Shown here piece after piece: positions 37,001 through 44,115 of a stretch of DNA of 64,000 nt. The notes under the pieces are model-generated. The model worked only from the letters and a program-made list of their open reading frames with translations, was not told the origin of the DNA and ran no database searches. How positions within the stretch are numbered: position 1 is the first letter of the stretch; every line of letters begins with the position of its first letter. Origin of the DNA: Methylococcus sp. Mc7 (GTDB taxonomy: Bacteria; Pseudomonadota; Gammaproteobacteria; Methylococcales; Methylococcaceae); assembly GCF_019285515.1 (NCBI RefSeq), contig NZ_CP079095.1:3442501-3506500 (forward strand). The letters are read 5' to 3'. The position numbers and the translations under genes were made by a program.

Positions 37001-37105
37001 CGCAAAGGCCTTGGGCCGCAGCGGCAACGTTTTTTCTTCACGTGTAAGGCGGGCATCGGCCGGTTCGAGCCGGTAGGGACCAAAGTTCCATTCGGGAAGG
37101 GTCAT
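34052..37105 (-). CDS. Transcriptional regulator: winged helix, AAA-type ATPase and TPR-like domain
   Basis: A 1017-aa single-chain regulator. Residues 1-105 are an OmpR/CadC-type winged helix (LRPKAFAVLCHLVERSGRLVGKDELLNAVW, then RYIETVPKRGYRFI). Residues about 130-420 are an ATPase with Walker A GEAGIGKTTL and Walker B-like LVLVLEDLHWSD. The remaining 500+ residues are helical with TPR-like repeats (ALDYLNRALRWADRL, AYLAYFHLDFGGW). This is the domain order of the MalT-like/AfsR-like STAND regulators with an OmpR-type winged helix, which bind DNA after ligand- and nucleotide-driven oligomerisation. The target genes are not apparent; the cytochrome c gene lies 104 bp away on the same strand and would be downstream of its 5' end. 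Confidence 0.85.
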   Translation of the reverse strand: MTLPEWNFGPYRLEPADARLTREEKTLPLRPKAFAVLCHLVERSGRLVGKDELLNAVWPRGYVSDSVVEVCINQLRKALEDDPRSPRYIETVPKRGYRFIAEVAVQCAESDEAPTAVTTHAHTAPPDAERWAGRKGALARLHGLWAETLAGERRILFLTGEAGIGKTTLIEMLLRDLGTEPNPPPVLWGQCIDHFGAGEAFLPLLSALGGYVPYCKAVFRSVAPTWLAQLPGAVAPEERADLQQEVIGANRERMLREGCELLEALSTRTPLVLVLEDLHWSDNATLELLSLLGRRRGRAPLLVIGSYRPGDAALRDHPVKQVQQELESHRLCAELALDTWRFEEVQDYLAKRFPEQAPPEPVARLLHRRSGGHPLFLVNLLDYLLSRGQLQPLPSGWNIGGADTLETQIPDDVRQMIRHQVSRLSPEEQRLLGVASAAGVESSAALLASALDRDVVDVEAVCESLARRGVILANTGITEWPDGTVAGQYAFRHALYADVLYQDLTPACRVSLHLRLAERLESAHGAHTSDIAAELARHFEAGRNSAQAVHYLALAAEQSARRYANREALDYLNRALRWADRLPEAARIDARLKLLQLRSRVNWALTEWAAVLSDLEALVELARDAGRIETEIGALHLLTLATSFCDRRHFQDLLKSSHHRSLEIADSRFQAYASGYLAYFHLDFGGWRDTERADFECALEGVRALNDANLLAHFGAMQSTLLCSQSCYMDALCTADEVVQLSLRQRDSFNYMGGQYYRTWPLLYSGNWRQLVSAIDEGLHTASQNSNLFIDTAYQLVKAALHLQAFDFQGAEVFCMNAANYLGDQYTKYVYQLMYGHTYLGLGRLTEAWRFFHEIEQALDGGALIELRYRLMFYENLGAYWLAEGDSGKARSAAERLLELATPPGNRHFLAIGHRLLALCAQAENDRPDAAARIEQALAFAEDGEVPLAAWQVHAAAAELHERWGDSATAEEHHRQAATVLRGLADGLGDTDEGRILAGTLLSALRPLAPQALPSPS

Positions 37106-37209
37106 GTCGGTATACGGGACCGCAGGCGAAGTCTATGGATAAGTACCCGCCTTCTCCCGGGCCGCCTTGTTTGCGAACCTGACCGGTCTTCCATCCGCAA
37201 ACCTTGGGT

Positions 37210-38079
37210 TCATGGCCTCGTGATATCCATCGCCGGAGCTCGCAGATAGCGGATGATCGCGTCGGCGATACGGTTGCGCTCGGTTTCGGGCAACAGCGCG
37301 TCCAGTGGCGGCATCGCAGTGCCGGGGCGCATTTTCTGGGGTTCGATGATCCAGCTTTTCAGCGCCTCGTCGCCGAGCGGGCGTGAGATTTCGCGCAGGT
37401 CGGCGGGAAATTTCTCGCCGCCGATGCCAGCCACCCGGTGGCAGGTGAGGCAGTAATTTTTGGCGTGCTCGAAACCTTCGGTGGCCGCGGGGTCGGCGTC
37501 CTGCGGACGCGCCGCGGCATAGTCCGCCGGCGTGGCCAGGTCGATCCTGACGACCTGGTAGGGCCAGCCGTACGTGCCTTGGGCACGAGCGACGGGGTCG
37601 TGCAGGTTGTCCCAGATGAGGTAATACGGTCCCAGCGCCACGTCGCTTTCGTGCTGGCTCGGATTGTCGACCGTAAAGGGCTTGCCGTCGGCGCGGCCGA
37701 ATGCGAGCCAGGCGGAGGCGGCGAGAAAACGCCCTGAGTCGGTGCTGGAGCGGTAGCCGTCGCGGGCGAAAAACACGACTTCGGTGCCTGGAGCTTTCCA
37801 GCGCTCCCCGAACAGCCGGCTCAATAATCCGGCCATTCCGAATCCCCGGTAGCTGACCCGGAGTTCGTGTCCGGGGCTGGAAGTGTGCGGCTCGACCACC
37901 TCCACGGTCTGTGCCGGAACGCCGGCCTCGGATTCCAGCCTGTCCGGCGGCGGGAGTTCGACGGCAAGGACGGGTAGCGCCATGGCCGCGAACGCCGCCC
38001 GGATCGTGGTACGGAAAACACCCGCCGGCGTGGACCGCCGGAAAATGGCGCTCCCGCCGTTGGGCTCGGATGCCCTCAT
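37210..38079 (-). CDS. Periplasmic c-type cytochrome
   Basis: A 289-aa protein with one heme-binding CxxCH (CLTCH) in the C-terminal third and a likely axial Met in PGTAMPPLDALL. An N-terminal segment (TTIRAAFAAMALPVLAVE) can act as a Sec signal, though it lies about 20 residues in. The N-terminal 180 residues have no motif known to me; they include WKAPGTEVVFFARDGYRSS and WDNLHDPVARAQ. The ATG at 38079 overlaps the universal stress protein stop by 4 bp (ATGA), so the two are coupled. The start within the frame was chosen from that overlap. It could be an electron carrier or a heme sensor. Confidence 0.75.
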   Translation of the reverse strand: MRASEPNGGSAIFRRSTPAGVFRTTIRAAFAAMALPVLAVELPPPDRLESEAGVPAQTVEVVEPHTSSPGHELRVSYRGFGMAGLLSRLFGERWKAPGTEVVFFARDGYRSSTDSGRFLAASAWLAFGRADGKPFTVDNPSQHESDVALGPYYLIWDNLHDPVARAQGTYGWPYQVVRIDLATPADYAAARPQDADPAATEGFEHAKNYCLTCHRVAGIGGEKFPADLREISRPLGDEALKSWIIEPQKMRPGTAMPPLDALLPETERNRIADAIIRYLRAPAMDITRP

Positions 38080-38504
38080 GCCGGCACCACGAGGACGGGC
38101 ACGGAAGTCCCGCGCAGGACGCCCTCGCAACTGCTTCCGACGATGAGCCGGGCCAGCAGTCCCTTCCCATGGGAACCGAGCACGATCATGTCCGCCTGCA
38201 ACCGTTCGGCTTCCTTGAGAATCGTGTCCACGGTCGGTCCCTGGATCATCAGCCCGGTGCAACTGAATCCCTCCGCACGCAAGGCTTTGGCAGCATCTTG
38301 AACCCGCTGGTGCCAAATCTTGTAGGTTTCGGCGGCCAGGTCGCGCATGATCAGAGGATCGGCGTCGTAGCCGACGAAATCCGGCTCCGGTTCGGCAACG
38401 TGCAGCAGCCATATTTCGGCGGATAACGCTTTGGCCAGGAGCTTGGCCTGGCCCAATACCTTGTCGGTGATTTCGGAGAAATCGATCGCAACCAGCAGCT
38501 TCAT
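38076..38504 (-). CDS. Universal stress protein, UspA family
   Basis: A 142-aa single-domain Usp with the expected start (MKLLVAIDFSEITDKVL) and C-terminal ATP-binding motif GSHGKGLLARLIVGSSCEGVLRGTSVPVLVV (quoted in part; G-2x-G-9x-G(S/T) pattern). Members bind nucleotide and support survival under stress. It is translationally coupled to the cytochrome c gene. Confidence 0.9.
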   Translation of the reverse strand: MKLLVAIDFSEITDKVLGQAKLLAKALSAEIWLLHVAEPEPDFVGYDADPLIMRDLAAETYKIWHQRVQDAAKALRAEGFSCTGLMIQGPTVDTILKEAERLQADMIVLGSHGKGLLARLIVGSSCEGVLRGTSVPVLVVPA

Positions 38505-38825
38505 GGATGGTCAGCCTGTTCGATGGATGTGTGGTCGTTGGCCCGGTGGCGGGCCGCCGACATTATTGGGCGGGATTCGCGGCGATGTAAACCGGAGCCT
38601 TCGTTCGGACGCGGGCTCGAGTTCCGATAGTGCAGCCAGGATCGGAAAAATGCGCCATCCATGGCCGAACATGCCTTGATACGGAATGCCAGGAAACCTT
38701 GTCCTGAAGATGGGAGATGATGGACGCGCTCATGCCGGCAGAGGTTAAGCGCCGGCATCGGCGTCAGCGGAAGACTAGCATGATCGATGCCAGACGTCCG
38801 GAGCACGGGAAATCGCGGCATCGGA
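38505..38825. other. Intergenic stretch without a supported gene
   Basis: About 321 bp between the flippase stop and the usp start. It contains a small GCCGGC inverted repeat (around 38740-38760) near the flippase end, perhaps a weak terminator, and presumably the usp promoter. No ORF is supported. Confidence 0.4.
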
Positions 38826-40310
38826 CTAGCGGGCGGGTGCCGGTCCACGGAGACGGTGTCGCTCCAGCACGACCACGAGGGCGAAGATGAGTAGCAGAAG
38901 GCTGTTGCTGAAGGTGAATTCGGCCCAGGACGGCAACAAGGGCATCCGCTCGGTCAGTTGCCAGATGCTCACGGCGAGCAGGGGATAGCCGAGAATTCGT
39001 TTCAGGTCGTAGCGGACCGGATAGAAGCGTCTGCCCAGGACGTAGGACAGCAAGGCCATGCTGCCGTAGCAGGCGAGCGTCGCCCAGGCGGCGCCCATGT
39101 AGCCGAGCCGCGGTATCCAATAGACGTTGAGCGCCAGCGTGACCGCCGCTCCCCAGACGGTCAGATAGGTGCCGAAGCGCGTCTGCTCGGTCAGTTTGTA
39201 CCAGATGGAAAAATTGAAGAAGACGCCCAGCCAAAGGTTGGCCATCAGAAGGATGGGGACGACGCCGATGCCGGCGCGGTACTTGGCCCCCACGAAATAC
39301 TGGATCCAGCCGAGGTTGAGCATCACCCCCAGGAAGATCAGGGAACAGGCGATGACGAACCAGTTCATGACCAGGGCGTAGAGTTCCCTCGCATCCTTCT
39401 GCCGGTAGTAAGAGAAGAAAAATGGTTCGGCGGCATAGCGGAACGCCTGGATGAACAGGCTCATGAGGATGGCGATCTTGTAACAGGCGCCATAGATGCC
39501 GAGCTGTTCCATGGCGGTGTCCGGCGGCAACAGATACTTCAGCAGAATGCGATCCATGGTCTCGTTGACCATGCCCGCAAGGCCGGCGACCAGCAGCGGC
39601 AGGGCATAGGCCAGCATCCGTCGCCAAAGCGCGACATCGAAGCGAAGTTTCGCCGCGGCCAGCTCGGGTAGAAGCAGCAAGAGGGTCAGGCCGCTGGCGA
39701 TGAGGTTGGCGATGAACACGTAGCCGATGCCGATGGCGGGATCGTAGAGCTGCGCCGCCCAGCCCAGCGAATCTGTCGCTCCGCCGTCGTATGCCCATTT
39801 GCACAAACCGATGAGAAAGACATTGGCGGCGATGTTGACCAGGATGTTCGTGGTCTTGAGCACCGCGAAGCGCTTTGCCTTCTGCTGCTCCCTCAGCTTG
39901 GCGAACGGGAGGGCGGCGAGCGCATCCAGAGCGATGATCCAGGCGACCCAATGCACGTAATCGGTGCGGTCCGGATGTCGAAGCAGGCCGGCGAGGGTGT
40001 CGGCTTGCCACAACACCGCCGCCAGGTACAGCGCCGTCGACAGCGCCAGAGACAGCAGAGCGGTGCTGTACACTGTGGCCTTGTCGGCGGATTTCGCGGA
40101 AAAATTGAAGAGGGCGGTTTCCATGCCATAGGTCAGAACGACGTTCAGAAACGACGTATAGGCATAGAACTCGGTAATCACGCCGAATTCGCCCGGATCG
40201 GCAAACTGGTAGGTATACAGCGGGACCAGGAAGTAATTGAGCAGCCTGCCGATGATGGTACTGAGGCCATAGATCGCGGTCTGGCCGGCCAGCTTCTTGA
40301 GCGGATTCAT
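38826..40310 (-). CDS. Polysaccharide flippase, Wzx/MATE-like
   Basis: A 494-aa polytopic inner-membrane protein with about 12-14 hydrophobic segments, starting MNPLKKLAGQTAIYGLSTIIGR, a typical Wzx/PST-family N-terminus. The family moves lipid-linked polysaccharide units or related cell-surface precursors across the inner membrane. The ATG at 40310 was preferred over an in-frame TTG seven codons upstream. No glycosyltransferases are next to it in this window, so the cargo is unknown. Confidence 0.82.
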   Translation of the reverse strand: MNPLKKLAGQTAIYGLSTIIGRLLNYFLVPLYTYQFADPGEFGVITEFYAYTSFLNVVLTYGMETALFNFSAKSADKATVYSTALLSLALSTALYLAAVLWQADTLAGLLRHPDRTDYVHWVAWIIALDALAALPFAKLREQQKAKRFAVLKTTNILVNIAANVFLIGLCKWAYDGGATDSLGWAAQLYDPAIGIGYVFIANLIASGLTLLLLLPELAAAKLRFDVALWRRMLAYALPLLVAGLAGMVNETMDRILLKYLLPPDTAMEQLGIYGACYKIAILMSLFIQAFRYAAEPFFFSYYRQKDARELYALVMNWFVIACSLIFLGVMLNLGWIQYFVGAKYRAGIGVVPILLMANLWLGVFFNFSIWYKLTEQTRFGTYLTVWGAAVTLALNVYWIPRLGYMGAAWATLACYGSMALLSYVLGRRFYPVRYDLKRILGYPLLAVSIWQLTERMPLLPSWAEFTFSNSLLLLIFALVVVLERHRLRGPAPAR

Positions 40311-40758
40311 GATCGGGGGAATGCGATGCAAAGCGTCAATGCTACCACTGAGGCATGGAACGGCAGTACGGGAGCCGGCTTGCGCCGGCGGGGCGACCGA
40401 TTCGTGTCGAGGCTGACCGCCACTGCACCCGGATGATATGATCCCGACCGCACAAAAGGGTCGGTCACATGCCCAGCCATCGGGTCGGGCGCTTCAGCTT
40501 CCCAGGCAGATTCCGCCGATCGCCTCACTCCTACGATCCGGTTCGCTTCCCGATGGCAACGGGTTGCCGGAGCTGAACGGCCCGTCGCGCCGTGCGGCCC
40601 GTAACCTCTCCCATAACCTGGGTAGCATGGAACGCCGCGGCCTGGATCATCCGCATCGGGCCCGGATACCTGTGCGGTGAGCCAGGAAGCGCTGGCCAAG
40701 GAGTTTCCGCGGCGGTACGGGACTGACCTCCACGGTATAGCGAAACCGGAAGCGATAC
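40311..40758. other. Intergenic stretch upstream of the restriction-modification island
   Basis: About 448 bp. A GCCGGC-TTGC-GCCGGC hairpin lies at 40374-40389. No ORF has recognisable similarity. It presumably holds the promoter of the hsd operon and the left edge of the island. I see no direct repeat matching the right edge near 52304. Confidence 0.4.
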
Positions 40759-41202
40759 ATGGCCAAAGGCAAAGAGAAGGACAACGGTAACCTCGGCTTC
40801 GAGGCCGAATTGTTCCGCGCCGCCGACAAGCTGCGCGGCAACATGGAGCCCTCCGACTACAAGCATGTCGCGCTGGGCCTGATTTTCCTCAAGTACATCT
40901 CCGACGCCTTCGAAGCCAAGCACAAGGCGTTGCTCACCGAAGACGCAGCCGCCGCCGAGGACAAGGACGAATACCTCGCCGACAACGTGTTCTGGGTGCC
41001 GAAGGAGGCCCGCTGGTCGCACCTCAAGGCCTCTGCCCGCCGCCCCGAGATCGGCACCCTGATCGACGACGCCATGCGCGCCATCGAGAAGGACAATGAA
41101 TCCCTCAAGGGCGTGCTGCCCAAGGACTACGCCCGCCCGGCGCTGAACAAGGTGATGCTGGGCGAACTCATCGACCTCATCTCCGGCATTGCTTTACAGC
41201 AA

Positions 41203-41258
41203 CCCTCACCCCCAACCCCTCTCCCAATGGGAGAGGGTGGCCGAAGGCCGGGTGAGGG
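41203..41258. repeat. Hsd-locus palindrome copy a (in hsdM, full length)
   Basis: Outer arms CCCTCACCC and GGGTGAGGG enclose CCCTCTCCC-AAT-GGGAGAGGG and GGCC-GAA-GGCC. It is translated in frame as [19 protein letters not shown] between HsdM residues LISGIAL and [10 protein letters not shown]. It is the longest copy, 56 bp. Confidence 0.88.
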
Positions 41259-41346
41259 AAACATCCGGCGCGCGCAAGCGACGGATGTTTTAGGCCGCGT
41301 CTACGAATACTTCCTCAGCCAGTTCGCCGGTGCCGAAGGCAAGCGC

Positions 41347-41378
<32 letters not shown>

Positions 41379-41525
41379 ACAGGTGCTGGTGCAGATGCTC
41401 GAACCCTACCATGGCCGCGTCTATGACCCTTGCTGCGGCAGTGGCGGTATGTTCGTGCAGTCCGAAAAGTCGTGCTGGAGCACGGCGGGCGCATCGGCGA
41501 CATCGCCATCTACGGCCAGGAGAGC

Positions 41526-41560
<35 letters not shown>

Positions 41561-41580
41561 CGCCGTGCGCGGCATCGATT

Positions 41581-41623
<43 letters not shown>

Positions 41624-41723
41624 GCTGCGCGACCTGCGCTTCGACCACATCCTCGCCAACCCGCCCTTCAACATCTCAGACTGGGGCGGCGACCGCCTGC
41701 GCGAAGACCCGCGCTGGCAGTTC

Positions 41724-41764
<41 letters not shown>

Positions 41765-41983
41765 ACACATCTACTGGCACCTGGCGCCCTACGGCACCGC
41801 CGGCGTAGTGCTGGCCAACGGCTCCATGAGCTCCAACCAGAGCGGCGAAGGCGAGATCCGCAAGGCGATGGTCGAAGCCGACGCCGTGGACTGCATGGTG
41901 GCCCTGCCTGGGCAGTTGTTCTACTCCACCCAGATCCCCGCCTGCCTGTGGTTCCTCGCCCGCGACAAGTCCGGCGCTTCTCT

Positions 41984-42019
41984 CCCCTCTCCCCCTGGGA
42001 GAGGGGCCGGGGGTGAGGG
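41984..42019. repeat. Hsd-locus palindrome copy b (in hsdM)
   Basis: CCCCTCTCCC and GGGAGAGGGG hairpin with a right-hand GGGTGAGGG arm. Translated in frame as [14 protein letters not shown] within WFLARDKS...[10 protein letters not shown], a position where HsdM normally has only a few residues. Confidence 0.88.
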
Positions 42020-42166
42020 AAAGCTGCGCGACCGGCGCGGCGAAGTGCTGTTCATCGACGCCCGCAACATGGGAAGGCTTGTGGATCGCACCCGGCGTGA
42101 ACTCACTGACGCCGACATTCAGAAGATCGCCGATACCTATCACGCTTGGCGTTCCGCCCGGCGTGA

Positions 42167-42199
42167 CCCTCACCCCGGCCCTCTCCCAGAGGGAGAGGG
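42167..42199. repeat. Hsd-locus palindrome copy c (left of DUF559 module 1)
   Basis: CCCTCACCCC arm followed by the hairpin CCCTCTCCC-AGA-GGGAGAGGG. Translated [13 protein letters not shown] in hsdM and running in frame into the DUF559 domain. Confidence 0.88.
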
Positions 42200-42562
42200 T
42201 GAAAAGCTCCAGTATCGGGGCGGATTTGATTTTTCCGGACTGGTGCAGACGGCACGGGAGTTGCGCAAGAAGCAAACACCGGCGGAAGCAGTCATGTGGG
42301 AGCTGCTTCGTAACCGCCAGTTCATAGGACTGAAGTTTCGTCGCCAACATCAGATTGGGGAGTATGTGGCGGATTTTTATTGCGACGAACACAAGCTGGT
42401 CATTGAACTCGATGGAGATGTTCATTCCACCTCGGCACAAGCAACAAAGGACAAGACCCGCGATGCCTACATGACATCCCTGGGACTGACCGTTGTTCGT
42501 ATCCGCAATGCTGAATTCCTCGCCGATCCCAAAGCAGTCCTCGAACGCATCGCGGTAGTTCG

Positions 42563-42593
42563 CCCCTCTCCCTCTGGGAGAGGGGGGTGAGGG
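42563..42593. repeat. Hsd-locus palindrome copy d (right of DUF559 module 1)
   Basis: CCCCTCTCCC-TCT-GGGAGAGGGG hairpin then GGTGAGGG. A run of six G (42582-42587) ends this copy. The DUF559 frame stops within it (TGA 42588-42590), and hsdM resumes one frame over. Confidence 0.88.
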
Positions 42594-42826
42594 TGTCGCG
42601 CCTTACCGCGACATACCCGGCTTCTGCAAATCCGCCACATTGGAAGAAATCCGCAAGCACGGCCATGTGCTCACCCCCGGCCGCTATGTCGGCGCCGAGG
42701 CTGCCGAGGACGACGGCGAGGCCTTTGCCGACAAGATGCGGCGGCTCAGCACCCAGTGGCGCGAGCAGCAGCGCGAAGCGGCGCGGCTGGATTCGGTGAT
42801 CGCGGCCAACCTGAAGGCGCTCGGCT

Positions 42827-43870
42827 ATGACTGATCTGACGACACCTGTCGGCTACGCCGACTTCGTGAATGAAATCAAACAGCAAATCCGTCAGCGCCA
42901 GTATCAGGCGCTACGCGCGGCCAACAAGGAACTGCTCGCCCTGTACTGGTGGATGGGTGAAACCATCAGTCGCCGTCAGACCGAACAGGGCTGGGGCAAG
43001 GCGGTTGTCGAAAGCCTGGCCCACGACCTGCAAGCCGCATTTCCCGGACGCAATGGATTCTCGGCACGCAACCTGTGGAACATGCTGGACTTCTACCGTG
43101 CCTATGCGGACAAGCCAAAACTGCAACCATTGGTTGCAGAAATCAGTTGGGCCAAGAACCTGCTGATCATGGCCCGTTGCAAGGATGATCTGGAACGAGA
43201 GTTCTATCTGCGTGCCACCGCCCGCTTCGGCTGGACCAAGAACGTCCTGCAACACCAGATCGACAACCAGAGCTATCGCCAGTATCTGGCCGGGCAGACC
43301 AACTTCGACGCCGCCGTACCCGAAAGCATCCGTGCGCAAGCCCTGCTGGCGGTGAAAGATCACTATACCTTCGACTTTCTGGGCCTTGCCGACGAACATT
43401 CCGAGCGCGAGCTGGAGCAAGCGCTGATCCGACATCTGCGCGCCTTCCTCACCGAAATGGGAGAGAGCTTCACCTTCGTCGCCAACCAGTACCGGCTGGA
43501 GGTCGACGGCAAGGACTACTTCATCGACCTGCTTTTATTCCACCGCCGCCTGCGCTGCCTGGTCGCCATCGAACTGAAGATCGGCTCGTTCAAGCCCGAG
43601 CACAAGGGCCAGATCGAGTTCTACCTCGACCAGCTCGACCAGCATCACCGCTTCGAGGGCGAAAACCCACCCATCGGCATCGTCATCTGCCGCGACAAGA
43701 CCCGCACCGTGGTCGAATACGCCCTGCGCAACATGAACCGCCCGCTTGGCATCGCCACCTACACCGTCACGCCCCAGCTCCCGGCCGACTACCGGCACGA
43801 CCTGCCCAGCCCTGAGCAGATCGCGGCACGCCTGCAAGCCTGGGCGGTCGGGCAAGGAGAGGACGAATGA
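42827..43870 (+). CDS. DUF1016 family PDDEXK nuclease (YhcG-like)
   Basis: A 347-aa protein. DUF1016_N spans about residues 15-140 ([29 protein letters not shown], quoted in part). The C-terminal PDDEXK nuclease domain has Asp in [13 protein letters not shown] and E-x-K in [11 protein letters not shown], with a downstream Gln (GQIEFY) as in this family. YhcG-type proteins occur in many defence islands and restriction loci; the function is not established. The start overlaps the hsdM end by 8 bp and the stop overlaps the next gene by 4 bp. Confidence 0.88.
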   Translation: MTDLTTPVGYADFVNEIKQQIRQRQYQALRAANKELLALYWWMGETISRRQTEQGWGKAVVESLAHDLQAAFPGRNGFSARNLWNMLDFYRAYADKPKLQPLVAEISWAKNLLIMARCKDDLEREFYLRATARFGWTKNVLQHQIDNQSYRQYLAGQTNFDAAVPESIRAQALLAVKDHYTFDFLGLADEHSERELEQALIRHLRAFLTEMGESFTFVANQYRLEVDGKDYFIDLLLFHRRLRCLVAIELKIGSFKPEHKGQIEFYLDQLDQHHRFEGENPPIGIVICRDKTRTVVEYALRNMNRPLGIATYTVTPQLPADYRHDLPSPEQIAARLQAWAVGQGEDE

Positions 43871-44115
43871 GCGAACGACAAGCCGCCTCCGACCCGCGCA
43901 TCGCCATCGTCGATGCCCCGTTCGATTGCGACGAAAGCGAACACCCCTTCGGCAAGCGCTGGCGTCAGGAAACCATTACCCTGACGGCAGCGCATGTCGA
44001 GGCGCTGCGGCAAGGCAAACTCCTGGCCGTGGATGTGCAGGAGGAGTATGTCGTGTATCTCAAGCTGGATGCGGCGATCGAGGCCAACCTGGGGGAGATT
44101 GGGTATGGGGGGTGA
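43867..44115 (+). CDS. Small acidic protein of unknown function in the hsd operon
   Basis: An 82-aa ORF, ATGA-coupled to the DUF1016 gene (43867-43870) and overlapping hsdS by 11 bp. Sequence begins [16 protein letters not shown]; no motif is recognised, though its central part (RQETITLTAAHVEALRQGKLLAVDVQEEYVVYLKL) looks folded. Tight overlap on both sides argues it is translated. Confidence 0.7.
   Translation: MSERQAASDPRIAIVDAPFDCDESEHPFGKRWRQETITLTAAHVEALRQGKLLAVDVQEEYVVYLKLDAAIEANLGEIGYGG

Larger units (their letters stand above)
42167..42593 (+). other. DUF559 endonuclease module 1, inside hsdM, bracketed by palindromes
   Basis: A palindrome at 42167-42199 and another at 42563-42593 bracket a complete DUF559 (Vsr-like fold) domain in the hsdM frame: [38 protein letters not shown] and [10 protein letters not shown] carry the expected basic-aromatic pattern and the acidic Asp and Glu/Asp of the active site. 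The domain is about 110 residues. The left palindrome has its CCCTCAC arm outward, the right its GTGAGGG arm outward. Family members are proposed endonucleases; activity is untested here. Confidence 0.85.
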
